In this document: piece after piece, positions 17,429 through 24,280 of the stretch
Position numbering within the stretch: the first letter of the stretch is position 1
How the letters are laid out: every line of letters starts with the position of its first letter
NCBI RefSeq assembly: GCF_020009625.1
Contig: NZ_JAIHLP010000001.1
Location: forward strand, 33,923-97,922
Reading direction: 5' to 3'
Origin: Leifsonia poae
GTDB lineage: Bacteria; Actinomycetota; Actinomycetes; Actinomycetales; Microbacteriaceae
DNA length: 64,000 nt
Notes under the pieces: model-generated
What the model was told of the DNA's origin: nothing
Seen by the model: only the letters and a program-made list of their open reading frames with translations
Database searches by the model: none
Program-made: the position numbers and the translations under genes

Positions 17429-18001
17429 TCAGGAGTTCTGTTCGCCCCGCGGCTGTGCCGAACCCTTCAGGCTGCCGGTGGTCTGGCCGTCGAGGTAGAC
17501 GACGCAGATCGCCGAATGAATCTGGTCCCAGGTCTCCTCGACCGGGGGATAGGAGCTCCACCCCGCCTCCGCCGCCTCGGGCGCGATGCCGACGTAGGCT
17601 GCGAAAGCGTCATGGCAGCTCGTATCTGCGGAATTCTCGACGGCCGTGTCGCCCGGGTAGGAGCCGCTTCCCACGGAGGGGATGGCGTAGATTTCGCTGT
17701 CGTGCGGAACGGAGCAGTCCACCACCGGGAAGCCCGGACCGGTGTACGAGTCGTCGAGATCGTCGATGCACTCGCCGACGACGAGATCGGGAAAGTCGGT
17801 GGGTGTTCCCCCCGAGTCCGGGGCTGCATCCGTACCGCCAGAGGGATCGGCCGGCGCTGTCGCGCTCGGCGGAGCCTTGCGCAAGAACCGGTCGCGGATG
17901 ACATCCCCGAACGGAACGCAGGCTGTAAGGCTGACGGTCATCAGGGCGGCCACAACCGCGGCGAGCATCGCACTGCGGTGCGGACGACGGGTCGGTCTCA
18001 T
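17429..18001 (-). CDS. Secreted lipoprotein, septum-formation-like domain
   Basis: This 190-aa protein begins with a basic N-terminus and a hydrophobic stretch ending in a lipobox (VSLTAC, about residues 23-28), so it is a predicted membrane-anchored extracellular lipoprotein. A short Pro/Ser/Gly linker follows. The globular part (DLVVGECIDDLDD, VVDCSVPHDSEIYA, paired cysteines) resembles the actinobacterial septum-formation domain. The tail around SLKGS is polar. GAGGAG precedes ATG 18001. The proposed link to division is family-based only. Confidence 0.75.
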   Translation of the reverse strand: MRPTRRPHRSAMLAAVVAALMTVSLTACVPFGDVIRDRFLRKAPPSATAPADPSGGTDAAPDSGGTPTDFPDLVVGECIDDLDDSYTGPGFPVVDCSVPHDSEIYAIPSVGSGSYPGDTAVENSADTSCHDAFAAYVGIAPEAAEAGWSSYPPVEETWDQIHSAICVVYLDGQTTGSLKGSAQPRGEQNS

Positions 18002-18022
18002 CGGTCTCCTCGGGTCTTGCGC

Positions 18023-18823
18023 CTACGCTAGTGCCTCCAAAAGCGCTTCGTGCAGCAATCCATTGCTCGCGAGGGAGGAACCATTGCCCGGACCCGCCTG
18101 GCCCGTCACCGACGTGAACCGGCCTCCTGCCTCCTCGACGATCGGGATGAGCGCCGCGAGGTCGTAACTCTTCACACCGAATTCGCCGACGGCGTCGACG
18201 AGTCCTTCGGCGAGCAGCATGTACGACCACATGTCGCCGTATGCGCGGTCCCGCCACACCTGTCGGGTGAGGGCGACCAGCCGATCGAGGTAGCCTGCCT
18301 CATCCCACTGGGCGATGCTCTGGAAGCTGATCGATGCGTCCGCCAGCTCTGTGACCCCTGAGACGGACAACCGTCGCGGCTCGCCACCGTTCTCGGAGGT
18401 CCAGGCGCCCGAACCAGACGCCGCCCACCAGCGCCGGCCGAGGGCGGGAGAGCTGACGACGCCCACCACGGGCACTCCGTCGACAGCCAGAGCTATGAGC
18501 GTTCCCCACACCGGAACGCCGCGAAGATAGTTCGCCGTGCCATCGATCGGGTCGATGATCCACTGCCGTGTCGCATCCCCCTCTGTGCCGAACTCTTCAC
18601 CGAGGATGCCGTCGGCCGGCCGTTCAGCGGCGAGGGTCTCGCGGATGGCGCGCTCCACTGCCAGATCAGCTTCGGTGACGTGGGTGCGGTCCTGTTTGGT
18701 GTCGACTCGCAGCCCGATGCTGCGGAACTTGTCGGCGGAGATGCGGTCGGCCGCATCCGCGAGGCGGAGGGCGAGGGCGAGGTCGTCGGAGAGAGGGGCG
18801 GTGCTGGCGAGGTTCGAAGTCAC
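18023..18823 (-). CDS. Inositol monophosphatase-family phosphatase (possibly histidinol-phosphatase)
   Basis: This 266-aa protein has the Mg-dependent phosphatase motifs GEEFG (residues 75-79), WIIDPIDGTANY (88-99) and a later SYDLAALIPIVEEAGG, in which the aspartate completes the metal site. The family hydrolyses inositol phosphate, histidinol phosphate or related sugars. Actinobacterial HisN enzymes of this size are common, so histidine synthesis is a fair guess, but no his gene is nearby. It lies next to the tRNA gene used by the prophage. Confidence 0.88.
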   Translation of the reverse strand: MTSNLASTAPLSDDLALALRLADAADRISADKFRSIGLRVDTKQDRTHVTEADLAVERAIRETLAAERPADGILGEEFGTEGDATRQWIIDPIDGTANYLRGVPVWGTLIALAVDGVPVVGVVSSPALGRRWWAASGSGAWTSENGGEPRRLSVSGVTELADASISFQSIAQWDEAGYLDRLVALTRQVWRDRAYGDMWSYMLLAEGLVDAVGEFGVKSYDLAALIPIVEEAGGRFTSVTGQAGPGNGSSLASNGLLHEALLEALA

Positions 18824-18965
18824 GCGAAGAGCCTACCGACCGGGCGTGTCTTCCCGGTGCGGAATCGGCACCCGTCTCGTGACCCGCCGTCGCGGGGTGC
18901 TCGATTGGCGGGAGGCGCGAATCAGATGCTAGTGTTGAGCCTCGGTTCGGGTAACGAATCGAAAC

Positions 18966-19038
18966 GCACCTCTAGCTCAATCGGCAGAGCAACTGACTCT
19001 TAATCAGTGGGTTCCGGGTTCAAGTCCCGGGGGGTGCA
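18966..19038 (+). tRNA. tRNA-Lys (anticodon CTT)
   Basis: This is a 73-nt cloverleaf. The acceptor stem pairs GCACCTC with GGGGTGC with discriminator A. The D-arm contains AGCTCAATCGGCAGAGC. The anticodon stem ACTGA/TCAGT encloses loop CTCTTAA with anticodon CTT, and the T-arm has GGTTCAAGTCC. CCA is not encoded. Its 3' half is the prophage attachment core, so the gene stays intact after integration because the phage supplies an identical 3' end. Confidence 0.96.
19005..19038 (+). other. Left attachment core (attL) in tRNA-Lys
   Basis: From CAGTGGG at 19005 to the tRNA end, 34 bases are identical to 59140-59173. Upstream of 19005 the two loci differ: here host tRNA, there phage DNA. This marks the left limit of the shared core. 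The right limit cannot be set because the phage left end follows the core at both places. Confidence 0.9.
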
Positions 19039-19045
19039 CAATCAA

Positions 19046-19077
19046 GGCCCGGAATCTAGCGGATTCCGGGCCTTTTT
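19046..19077 (+). terminator. Rho-independent terminator after tRNA-Lys
   Basis: GGCCCGGAATC and GATTCCGGGCC form a near-perfect 11-bp stem around a short loop, followed by TTTTT. It would end the tRNA transcript. It belongs to the phage-derived side of the junction and recurs at 59181-59212. Confidence 0.85.
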
Positions 19078-19107
19078 CGTTGGCTACCGAGTCGAGGCGA
19101 ATCGCGA

Positions 19108-19131
19108 ATCCAGTATTTACCCATTACTTTG
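19108..19131. repeat. Probable integrase arm-type site, left arm
   Basis: ATCCAGTATTTAC-(4 nt)-TACTTTG matches, in the same orientation, the site at 59002-59025 on the other side of the core. It overlaps the integrase stop codon. Matching sites on both arms of attP are typical of tyrosine integrase arm binding. Confidence 0.6.
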
Positions 19132-20253
19132 AAACATCGTCTCAATGACTTCTGCGAAGTCTGAGACCTGTTCAGCCCGCTCCAAGTAGTACGTCGTCGT
19201 GATCTCTTCGGACTCGTGCCCCAGCTGCGATTGAGCCGCCTTAATGCCCAGGGTCTGGTCCAGATGGGTGGCAATTGCCTTGCGGAAATCCCGGGGAGTC
19301 TTGCCGACGTACGGGGACCCTTTCAGAGCCTCGCGCCAATGCCGACGTGTATTCGCCGGCCATCGGTACGTCCCAGTGCTTGACGGGAAGACCATCTCAA
19401 AGTGAGCGTTGATACGACGCTCGGTGAGCATCTGAACTGCTGTTGCCGGGAGCATCAGTCCGCGCTGTCCAGCCTCCGATTTGGGGTGATCTTGGCGGAA
19501 GAGCTTGCCGGTATCCGGGTCGGTGGAGAGCGTGCCGCAGATTCGCAACAGCCCTCGATCCAGGGCAACATCTTGCTCCCATCGTGGCGCCAAGCCTTCG
19601 CCGGTCCTCGCTCCGGTGGACATGATGAGCATCGATATCTCAGACAGTTCCGATGTGTGGGTTTCGTCGTACGCCGCGAAAAGCTCTCGCATCCGGTGGA
19701 TGTGATTGATGGCGATGACCTTGACAACATTCTTGACCGCCGGCACGGGCATCGTCTCTGTCACGGGGTTCTTGCCGATCGCTCCTTGCCTCACGGCCAG
19801 GGCAAACATCTGAAGCATGACCGTCCGCGCGGTCCGGGCGATTGCCGGCGTAGCGAGCATGGACTTGATGAATCGATCAACCCGAGGCACTGATGCCTCG
19901 TTCAGCCGCAAGCTTCCGATTCCCGGCTTGATTCTCGACTGAATCGAGTTCCTGTACGTGTTGAATGTCCCTGCGACGGTCTTCTTGAGTCGCAGTTCTT
20001 CAAGCCACTTATCAGCGAGCTCGCTAACCGACGAAGTGGGGGAGAGGAGGTCAGCGTCGGTCCCCTCCGCGAGCTTAGATTTGAGCGCCTTGATGAGGTT
20101 CTGCTCCGCATTCGCTTCGGTTCTTCCGTTGCGCTGCATCTGTCGACGCCTCCCGCTTGCGTCGCGGAAATACGCGTATGCGATCGGTTGGCCGTCGATC
20201 GTGGTTCGCCGAATCGATCCCCACGTCTCGAGTACCAGTGGTGGTCTAGCCAT
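19117..20253 (-). CDS. int: Tyrosine-family phage integrase
   Basis: The protein is 378 aa from ATG 20253, chosen for the AGAGGA upstream. It has an N-terminal arm-binding region (AYAYFRDASGRRRQ), a SAM-like core-binding domain (about 75-165) and a catalytic domain. The catalytic set reads Arg216 (STGARTGEG), Lys258, Arg324, His346 (QLGHE) and nucleophile Tyr355. The box II histidine is replaced by arginine (TPRDFRK, residue 321). It cuts and joins DNA at the tRNA-Lys core. It lies directly beside that core, with its C-terminus towards it. Confidence 0.95.
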   Translation of the reverse strand: MARPPLVLETWGSIRRTTIDGQPIAYAYFRDASGRRRQMQRNGRTEANAEQNLIKALKSKLAEGTDADLLSPTSSVSELADKWLEELRLKKTVAGTFNTYRNSIQSRIKPGIGSLRLNEASVPRVDRFIKSMLATPAIARTARTVMLQMFALAVRQGAIGKNPVTETMPVPAVKNVVKVIAINHIHRMRELFAAYDETHTSELSEISMLIMSTGARTGEGLAPRWEQDVALDRGLLRICGTLSTDPDTGKLFRQDHPKSEAGQRGLMLPATAVQMLTERRINAHFEMVFPSSTGTYRWPANTRRHWREALKGSPYVGKTPRDFRKAIATHLDQTLGIKAAQSQLGHESEEITTTYYLERAEQVSDFAEVIETMFQSNG

Positions 20254-20264
20254 ACCGAATCCTC

Positions 20265-20708
20265 TCAGGAGAGCGCTCGCGCGAGCGTGTTCGTAAATCG
20301 TCCAAGTGGGCGCGTGCTGTACGTGCGGGCGCCGAGCCGTTGCAGGCAATGCGTCCGGTAGTGGTCGAGCAAGTCGATGGTGATGCCGAGCTCGTCGGCG
20401 ATGTAGAACCGGTCAGTGCTGACCTGTTCGAGGGCGGCGTACTCGGCCGGGTCGATCAAGAGCTCCGCAGCGAACGTATCGGCCTGGCGTTCGGCGGTGA
20501 GCGAGTCGCAGGTGTGGCCGTGGTGGGCGTGCCCGAGTTCGTGGGCGATCGTGCAGCGGCGCTCGTCGGGGGTGAGCGACAGGTCGAAGTAGATGCGCCC
20601 CTCGCTGGGGGAGTAGTACCCCAGGCCGCCATCGTCGAGATGGACTCCGTGCACCCTGACCCCCATCTCCGCCGCCCTCCGGAGCAAAACCTTCACCGCA
20701 TCCTCCAT
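20265..20708 (-). CDS. ImmA/IrrE-like metallopeptidase
   Basis: This 147-aa protein has the zinc protease motif HELGH (residues 56-60) followed by ERQADTFAAELLID, which supplies the further metal ligand. Members next to phage repressors cleave or otherwise inactivate the repressor, as ImmA does for ImmR. Its ATG is one base from the repressor stop, so the two are co-transcribed, and the integrase follows 11 bp downstream. This is the intact copy; the copy at 60400 has two frameshifts. Confidence 0.9.
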   Translation of the reverse strand: MEDAVKVLLRRAAEMGVRVHGVHLDDGGLGYYSPSEGRIYFDLSLTPDERRCTIAHELGHAHHGHTCDSLTAERQADTFAAELLIDPAEYAALEQVSTDRFYIADELGITIDLLDHYRTHCLQRLGARTYSTRPLGRFTNTLARALS

Positions 20709-21212
20709 CTACTCCGCGTGAGGCTGGTCGGCCTTCTTTCGCCCTTTCTTCGCCACCAGGTCGACGTCCTTTTTGGTCACGTCCTCGTGTGTCACATCCC
20801 AATCCTCACCGATGAGATCGTCATCCGTGAGAGAACTCTCAGTATCGGGGGAGGGTGCGACATCCAGGATCGGCGTGAGCTTTGGAACCGCCCTTCCAGA
20901 GGCGGGTGGAATCATGGGAAGGCGGTCATCTTCGGGGTAGGTTGACCCGTCGCGTTCGCCTAGTTCGACAGCGAGGCGGCTATATGCGGTTTCGACTATC
21001 ACCTGCGGATCAATGTCGATTACTTCGCACGCCTCACAGACGACGGAAAGCGGAATCTCGGTCTTCCCGTTGAGCCACCGGTTGAAAGCGGCGGGAGAGC
21101 GATTGATCGCTTCGGCTACGGCCGAGGCTGTAAAGCCCATGGCTGTGATCTTCCCCTTCAACTCGAGCCCCACAAATCGCGTGAAAATCTCGGCCCTCTG
21201 TCGGATGTTCAT
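20709..21212 (-). CDS. HTH-domain phage repressor (immunity repressor candidate)
   Basis: The protein is 167 aa. Residues ~18-70 form a helix-turn-helix of XRE type (TASAVAEAINRSPAAFNRWLN). The rest is a proline- and acid-rich linker with a C-terminal basic patch (KKDVDLVAKKGRKK). There is no LexA-type protease domain. It is divergent from a Cro-like gene over a 96-bp spacer with inverted repeats, and it is followed by an ImmA-like protease gene. It is therefore the probable lysogeny repressor, inactivated by that protease. Confidence 0.82.
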   Translation of the reverse strand: MNIRQRAEIFTRFVGLELKGKITAMGFTASAVAEAINRSPAAFNRWLNGKTEIPLSVVCEACEVIDIDPQVIVETAYSRLAVELGERDGSTYPEDDRLPMIPPASGRAVPKLTPILDVAPSPDTESSLTDDDLIGEDWDVTHEDVTKKDVDLVAKKGRKKADQPHAE

Positions 21213-21308
21213 ATCGACACACTATCACTCATTTTGGACAATTCAAGTGTTCAAAGCGATAAACGATTGAACTTGACACTTGCCGCGATGAGTAATTAGA
21301 TTGCTCAT
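21213..21308. promoter_or_regulatory. Immunity switch: divergent promoters and operators
   Basis: A rightward promoter has TTGACA (21273-21278), a 17-bp spacer and TTAGAT (21296-21301), just ahead of the Cro-like ATG. Nested inverted repeats lie upstream of and overlapping it: CAAGTGT pairs with ACACTTG and GTTCAA pairs with TTGAAC. A weaker leftward promoter (TTGAAT, 16-bp spacer, TAGTGT on the minus strand) would give a nearly leaderless repressor message. The region is strikingly AT-rich. Confidence 0.65.
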
Positions 21309-21530
21309 ATGAACAATCCGGTCATCGAGTGGAGCGCCAGGGCAGTGCGAGACGCAATTGCCGATGCGGGGCGTTCCAAGCGTTCCGTCTCTGATGAGAC
21401 GGGCATTCCATATCCGACCCTCAACCGCAAATTGGCTGCGAAGTCCGAGTTCAGCTTCACGGAACTACTGATGCTCGCCGATGCGCTCGGCGTGGCCCCA
21501 AAACAGTTCACGCCACCCGTATTCGCCTAG
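21309..21530 (+). CDS. Cro-like small HTH protein
   Basis: This 73-aa protein is a single helix-turn-helix with RSKRSVSDETGIPYPTLNRK as the recognition region and MLADALGVAPKQFT in the last helix. It is the first rightward gene of the immunity region, under the strong promoter ending at 21301. By position it should counteract the repressor and control early gene expression. Confidence 0.8.
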   Translation: MNNPVIEWSARAVRDAIADAGRSKRSVSDETGIPYPTLNRKLAAKSEFSFTELLMLADALGVAPKQFTPPVFA

Positions 21531-21595
21531 CCGCTGAGCGCGCGGACGCCCATCAGGGGCGCTATTTGTCGCGCCTAGAAAAGAGAGGAACAGCA

Positions 21596-22336
21596 ATGAC
21601 AGCCGGCACCAGTCTCGTCGCCATGAACGACGGTGAGCTAACCACCACCTCGCAGATCATCGCGGACGGGACGGGCATAGAGCACGCCTCCGTGCTCCGC
21701 ACGATCGACGGCAACCGAGCCGATTTCGAGGATTTCGGCCCACTCCGATTTGAAATCCGAGAGGGTGCGCGTCTTCCACAAGGCGGTTTCGCGAAGGGGA
21801 CGCGGATAGCGCTACTATCCGAGTCCCAGGCGACGCTTCTTATGACGTTCATGCGGAACATTGGCCCCGTAAAGGCCTTCAAGAAGGCGCTGGTGAAGGC
21901 ATTCTATGAGCTCGCACGCCACGGGATGGCGCTTCCGCAGACGCGGGCCGAAGCACTCCGCGAACTGGCTTCCCAGATCGAAGCCAACGAGGCCCTCGAA
22001 GCCAAGGCAGCGCTTGACGCACCGAAGGTGCTATTCGCAGATGCGGTCGCAACGTCCAAGACCACAGTCCTTGTCGGCGAGTTGGCGAAAGTGCTTCGCG
22101 GCAACGGCATCGAACTCGGTCAGAACCGACTGTTCGAACGGCTCCGCGAGGACGGATACCTGATCCGTCGAGCAGGCTCCGACTGGAACATGCCGACGCA
22201 GCGTGCGATGGAACTCGGCCTGTTCGAGATCAAGGAGACCGCTGTAACCCACTCCGATGGTCACGTGACCGTGAACAAGACCCCGAAGGTCACGGGCAAG
22301 GGGCAGGCGTACTTCGTGAACAGGTACTCCGCATGA
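21596..22336 (+). CDS. Rha-family regulator with KilAC domain (antirepressor type)
   Basis: The protein is 246 aa from ATG 21596 behind AGAGAGGAA. The N-terminal ~105 residues match the Rha regulatory domain (TTTSQIIADGTGIEHASVLR, then FKKALVKAFYELAR). The C-terminal part is a KilAC DNA-binding domain (GELAKVLRGNGIELGQNRLF, WNMPTQRAMELGLFEI). Such proteins act as phage regulators or antirepressors. It overlaps the next gene by ATGA. A second KilAC protein lies at 23015. Confidence 0.88.
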   Translation: MTAGTSLVAMNDGELTTTSQIIADGTGIEHASVLRTIDGNRADFEDFGPLRFEIREGARLPQGGFAKGTRIALLSESQATLLMTFMRNIGPVKAFKKALVKAFYELARHGMALPQTRAEALRELASQIEANEALEAKAALDAPKVLFADAVATSKTTVLVGELAKVLRGNGIELGQNRLFERLREDGYLIRRAGSDWNMPTQRAMELGLFEIKETAVTHSDGHVTVNKTPKVTGKGQAYFVNRYSA

Positions 22337-22536
22337 GCGGGGGAGTGGTTTGGATGACCGAGTTTGAGGCATCCGAGCACTGCAATATCCCCGTCAACAC
22401 CTTGCGTGCGTGGCGGCAAAAGGAAGCCAAGGAGGCGGGATCGAGCCCGCTGCGCTTCCACCGAATTGGCCGGCTCGTCCGGTACGTCCAGTCCGAGCTG
22501 GACCACGACATGGCGCACGGACGTCGTGCGGCTTAG
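22333..22536 (+). CDS. Excisionase-like MerR/HTH_17 protein
   Basis: This 67-aa protein is a winged-helix of the excisionase type: MTEFEASEHCNIPVNTLRAW followed by RFHRIGRLVRYVQSELD. This is the usual layout of small DNA-bending directionality factors. It overlaps the Rha gene by ATGA. By family and size it may be the recombination directionality factor, but it could also be an early regulator. Confidence 0.72.
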   Translation: MSGGVVWMTEFEASEHCNIPVNTLRAWRQKEAKEAGSSPLRFHRIGRLVRYVQSELDHDMAHGRRAA

Positions 22537-22551
22537 GCGAACAAAAGGAAA

Positions 22552-22573
22552 CGCCTCGGGGGCAACCGAGGCG
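22552..22573 (+). other. Short hairpin between early genes
   Basis: CGCCTCGG and CCGAGGCG form an 8-bp perfect stem around a six-base loop, in the 59-bp gap after the excisionase-like gene. No U-tract follows. It could be a processing or attenuation element. Confidence 0.4.
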
Positions 22574-22595
22574 AATCAAGAGAAAGGCACCAGTA

Positions 22596-23018
22596 ATGCC
22601 CGAAGCAATTGTACCCAAGACGTCGGGAGGTCGGCCGAGCACCTTCGCCGACCTCGACGACTACACCGTTGCGCCGCACGAATTCATCAAGGCTGACTCG
22701 CAGTTCCTCATGCGTGACATCGCGGTGGGCCACGCATTCCTCGCGCTTCTCGAAGCACTTCGCGCGTCGGCGGAGTTCGACCTCACCGAGGACGGCGAAA
22801 TCAAAGCGACCGTCGCGCTCGCGGAGGAAGAGAAGACGGCCAGGCTCCGTTCGGCCCAGTCTTCGTGGGATGTGTCCAAAGCCTGGTATGAGGAGGCGGA
22901 GGAGAAAGTCATCGAATCGTGGAAGCGCTATTCGGTCAACGCGTGGGCTAGGCGCGAGGGTCGCGAGCCCATCGATTGGGAACAGCACGACGCGCAGCAC
23001 GAGCGGGTGTCCGCATGA
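22596..23018 (+). CDS. Phage hypothetical protein
   Basis: The protein is 140 aa from ATG 22596 behind AGAAAGG. It is largely helical, with a GGRPSTFADLDDYTV start, a FLALLEALRASAEFDLTED helix, and a charged C-terminal helix (WYEEAEEKVIESWKRYSVNAW). No family is recognised. It overlaps the BRO gene by ATGA, so it is part of the early operon. Confidence 0.7.
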   Translation: MPEAIVPKTSGGRPSTFADLDDYTVAPHEFIKADSQFLMRDIAVGHAFLALLEALRASAEFDLTEDGEIKATVALAEEEKTARLRSAQSSWDVSKAWYEEAEEKVIESWKRYSVNAWARREGREPIDWEQHDAQHERVSA

Positions 23019-23800
23019 GCGCCGACATTGTCCCGTTCGCGTTCGAGGGGGTGGAAGTACGCACCCTCACCATCAACGGTGAGACATGGTTCGTACTTGC
23101 TGACCTGTGCAACTACCTCGGGATCTCGAATCCGTCCAACGTCGCGGCGAGGCTCGACCCGACCACAACGGATACCCTCCGCCTGACAGAGGGTAATCGC
23201 GGCAACCCGAACGTGACCATCGTCAACGAGTCGGGCATGTACGAAGCGGTCATCAGATCGGACAAGCCGGAAGCGGTCAGATTCCGCCATTGGCTCACAG
23301 GCACGGTTCTTCCCGAGATCAGGAGAACTGGATCGTACGGTCACCCGGCCGACGATCTCGCGCTCCCCACCGACTACCTGTCCGCGCTGAAAGCGTTGGT
23401 GCAGCGTGAAGAGCAGAACGTCGAACTCGCGCAGCAGAACGCCGAGCTCACGCCGCGTGCGATCGCGTGGGATGCGATCGCTTCGGCTGAGGGTGACTAC
23501 TCGGTCGGTGAGGCGGCGAAGATGCTCGCCCACGCAGGCATCTCGAACATGGGTCCGCAGCGGTTGTTTTCCCGGCTGGCGGACATTGGTTGGACTTTCC
23601 GTGCTGGCGCGGCATGGCAGGCGAAAGCAGACCGGGTGGAGAAGGGGTTCCTCTCGATCAAGCCGCAGTTCCACTACCACCCGGGCACCGGAGCGCGCGT
23701 AGTTGACCCGCCTCAGGTGCGGGTGACGCTCAAGGGTGTCGAGCAACTGCGGCGGCGGCTCGGTGGCGGCAACGGCGCCATTCAGGTGGTGCCGTCGTGA
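23015..23800 (+). CDS. BRO-N / KilAC phage antirepressor
   Basis: The protein is 261 aa. Residues 1-105 form a Bro-N domain (VEVRTLTINGETWFVLADLCNYLG, NESGMYEAVIRSDKPEAVRFRHWL). Residues ~130-235 form a KilAC domain (YSVGEAAKMLAHAGISNMGPQRLF). The two-domain form is the classic phage antirepressor that opposes the lysogeny repressor. It is the second KilAC protein in this operon, after the Rha/KilAC gene. A frameshifted second copy lies at 63148. Confidence 0.92.
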   Translation: MSADIVPFAFEGVEVRTLTINGETWFVLADLCNYLGISNPSNVAARLDPTTTDTLRLTEGNRGNPNVTIVNESGMYEAVIRSDKPEAVRFRHWLTGTVLPEIRRTGSYGHPADDLALPTDYLSALKALVQREEQNVELAQQNAELTPRAIAWDAIASAEGDYSVGEAAKMLAHAGISNMGPQRLFSRLADIGWTFRAGAAWQAKADRVEKGFLSIKPQFHYHPGTGARVVDPPQVRVTLKGVEQLRRRLGGGNGAIQVVPS

Positions 23801-23907
23801 GCCGTCATGCCGCGGTGGTGCTGCCCCTCAACCACCGGAAGTCGTTCATCATCCCGATCCCGGCCGAACCGGTGGAGGATCCCGAGGTTCTGGAGGTGAC
23901 GTGCTGA
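23797..23907 (+). CDS. Small phage ORF, 36 aa
   Basis: It starts at GTG 23797, overlapping the BRO stop as GTGA, and ends one base into the next ATG (TGATG). The product contains SRHAAVVLPLNHRKSFIIPI and an acidic tail. Tight overlap at both ends supports translation. Function is unknown. A partial copy is at the window end. Confidence 0.5.
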   Translation: MSRHAAVVLPLNHRKSFIIPIPAEPVEDPEVLEVTC

Positions 23908-24092
23908 TGCACCCGGACACGTTCGATTACGAGTCGCATATGGACTGGGCGGAACGTGTGCCCGATCCGGTGCGACGTGAGCCGAAACGTCCGAATGGTG
24001 CAGCAGTCGCCGCGACGATCGTCGTCCTCGTGATCGGTGCCGTCGCCGCCTCATGGCTTGTCCTTGCGGTTGCGGGGGTGACGTTCCGATGA
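23907..24092 (+). CDS. Small phage membrane protein, one helix
   Basis: This 61-aa protein has an acidic and basic N-terminal half (MDWAERVPDPVRREPKRP) and one C-terminal hydrophobic helix (AATIVVLVIGAVAASWLVLA), so it is a predicted inner-membrane protein with its N-terminus inside. It overlaps the genes on both sides. Function is unknown. Confidence 0.6.
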   Translation: MHPDTFDYESHMDWAERVPDPVRREPKRPNGAAVAATIVVLVIGAVAASWLVLAVAGVTFR

Positions 24093-24280
24093 AACCGGTT
24101 CGCGTGTTCTTCATCGTCTGCCTCATCGCCGCGATCTTCGTCGGCTACTCCGCCGGTACCGCACACAACGACGACCTTCTCCGCCTTGCTGCGGTCCTCT
24201 CCATCATCTTCTTCGCTGGCGCCTGTCTCGCATGGGACATCGACCAGCCCACCAACCCGAAAGGCAACACCCATGAGTGA
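24089..24280 (+). CDS. Small phage membrane protein, two helices
   Basis: This 63-aa protein has two hydrophobic stretches (VRVFFIVCLIAAIFVGY and LRLAAVLSIIFFAGACLAW) joined by a short polar loop, with a polar C-terminus. ATG 24089 overlaps the previous stop, and the gene overlaps the repeat-protein gene by eight bases. Together with the preceding gene it forms a membrane-protein pair of unknown role. Confidence 0.6.
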   Translation: MKPVRVFFIVCLIAAIFVGYSAGTAHNDDLLRLAAVLSIIFFAGACLAWDIDQPTNPKGNTHE

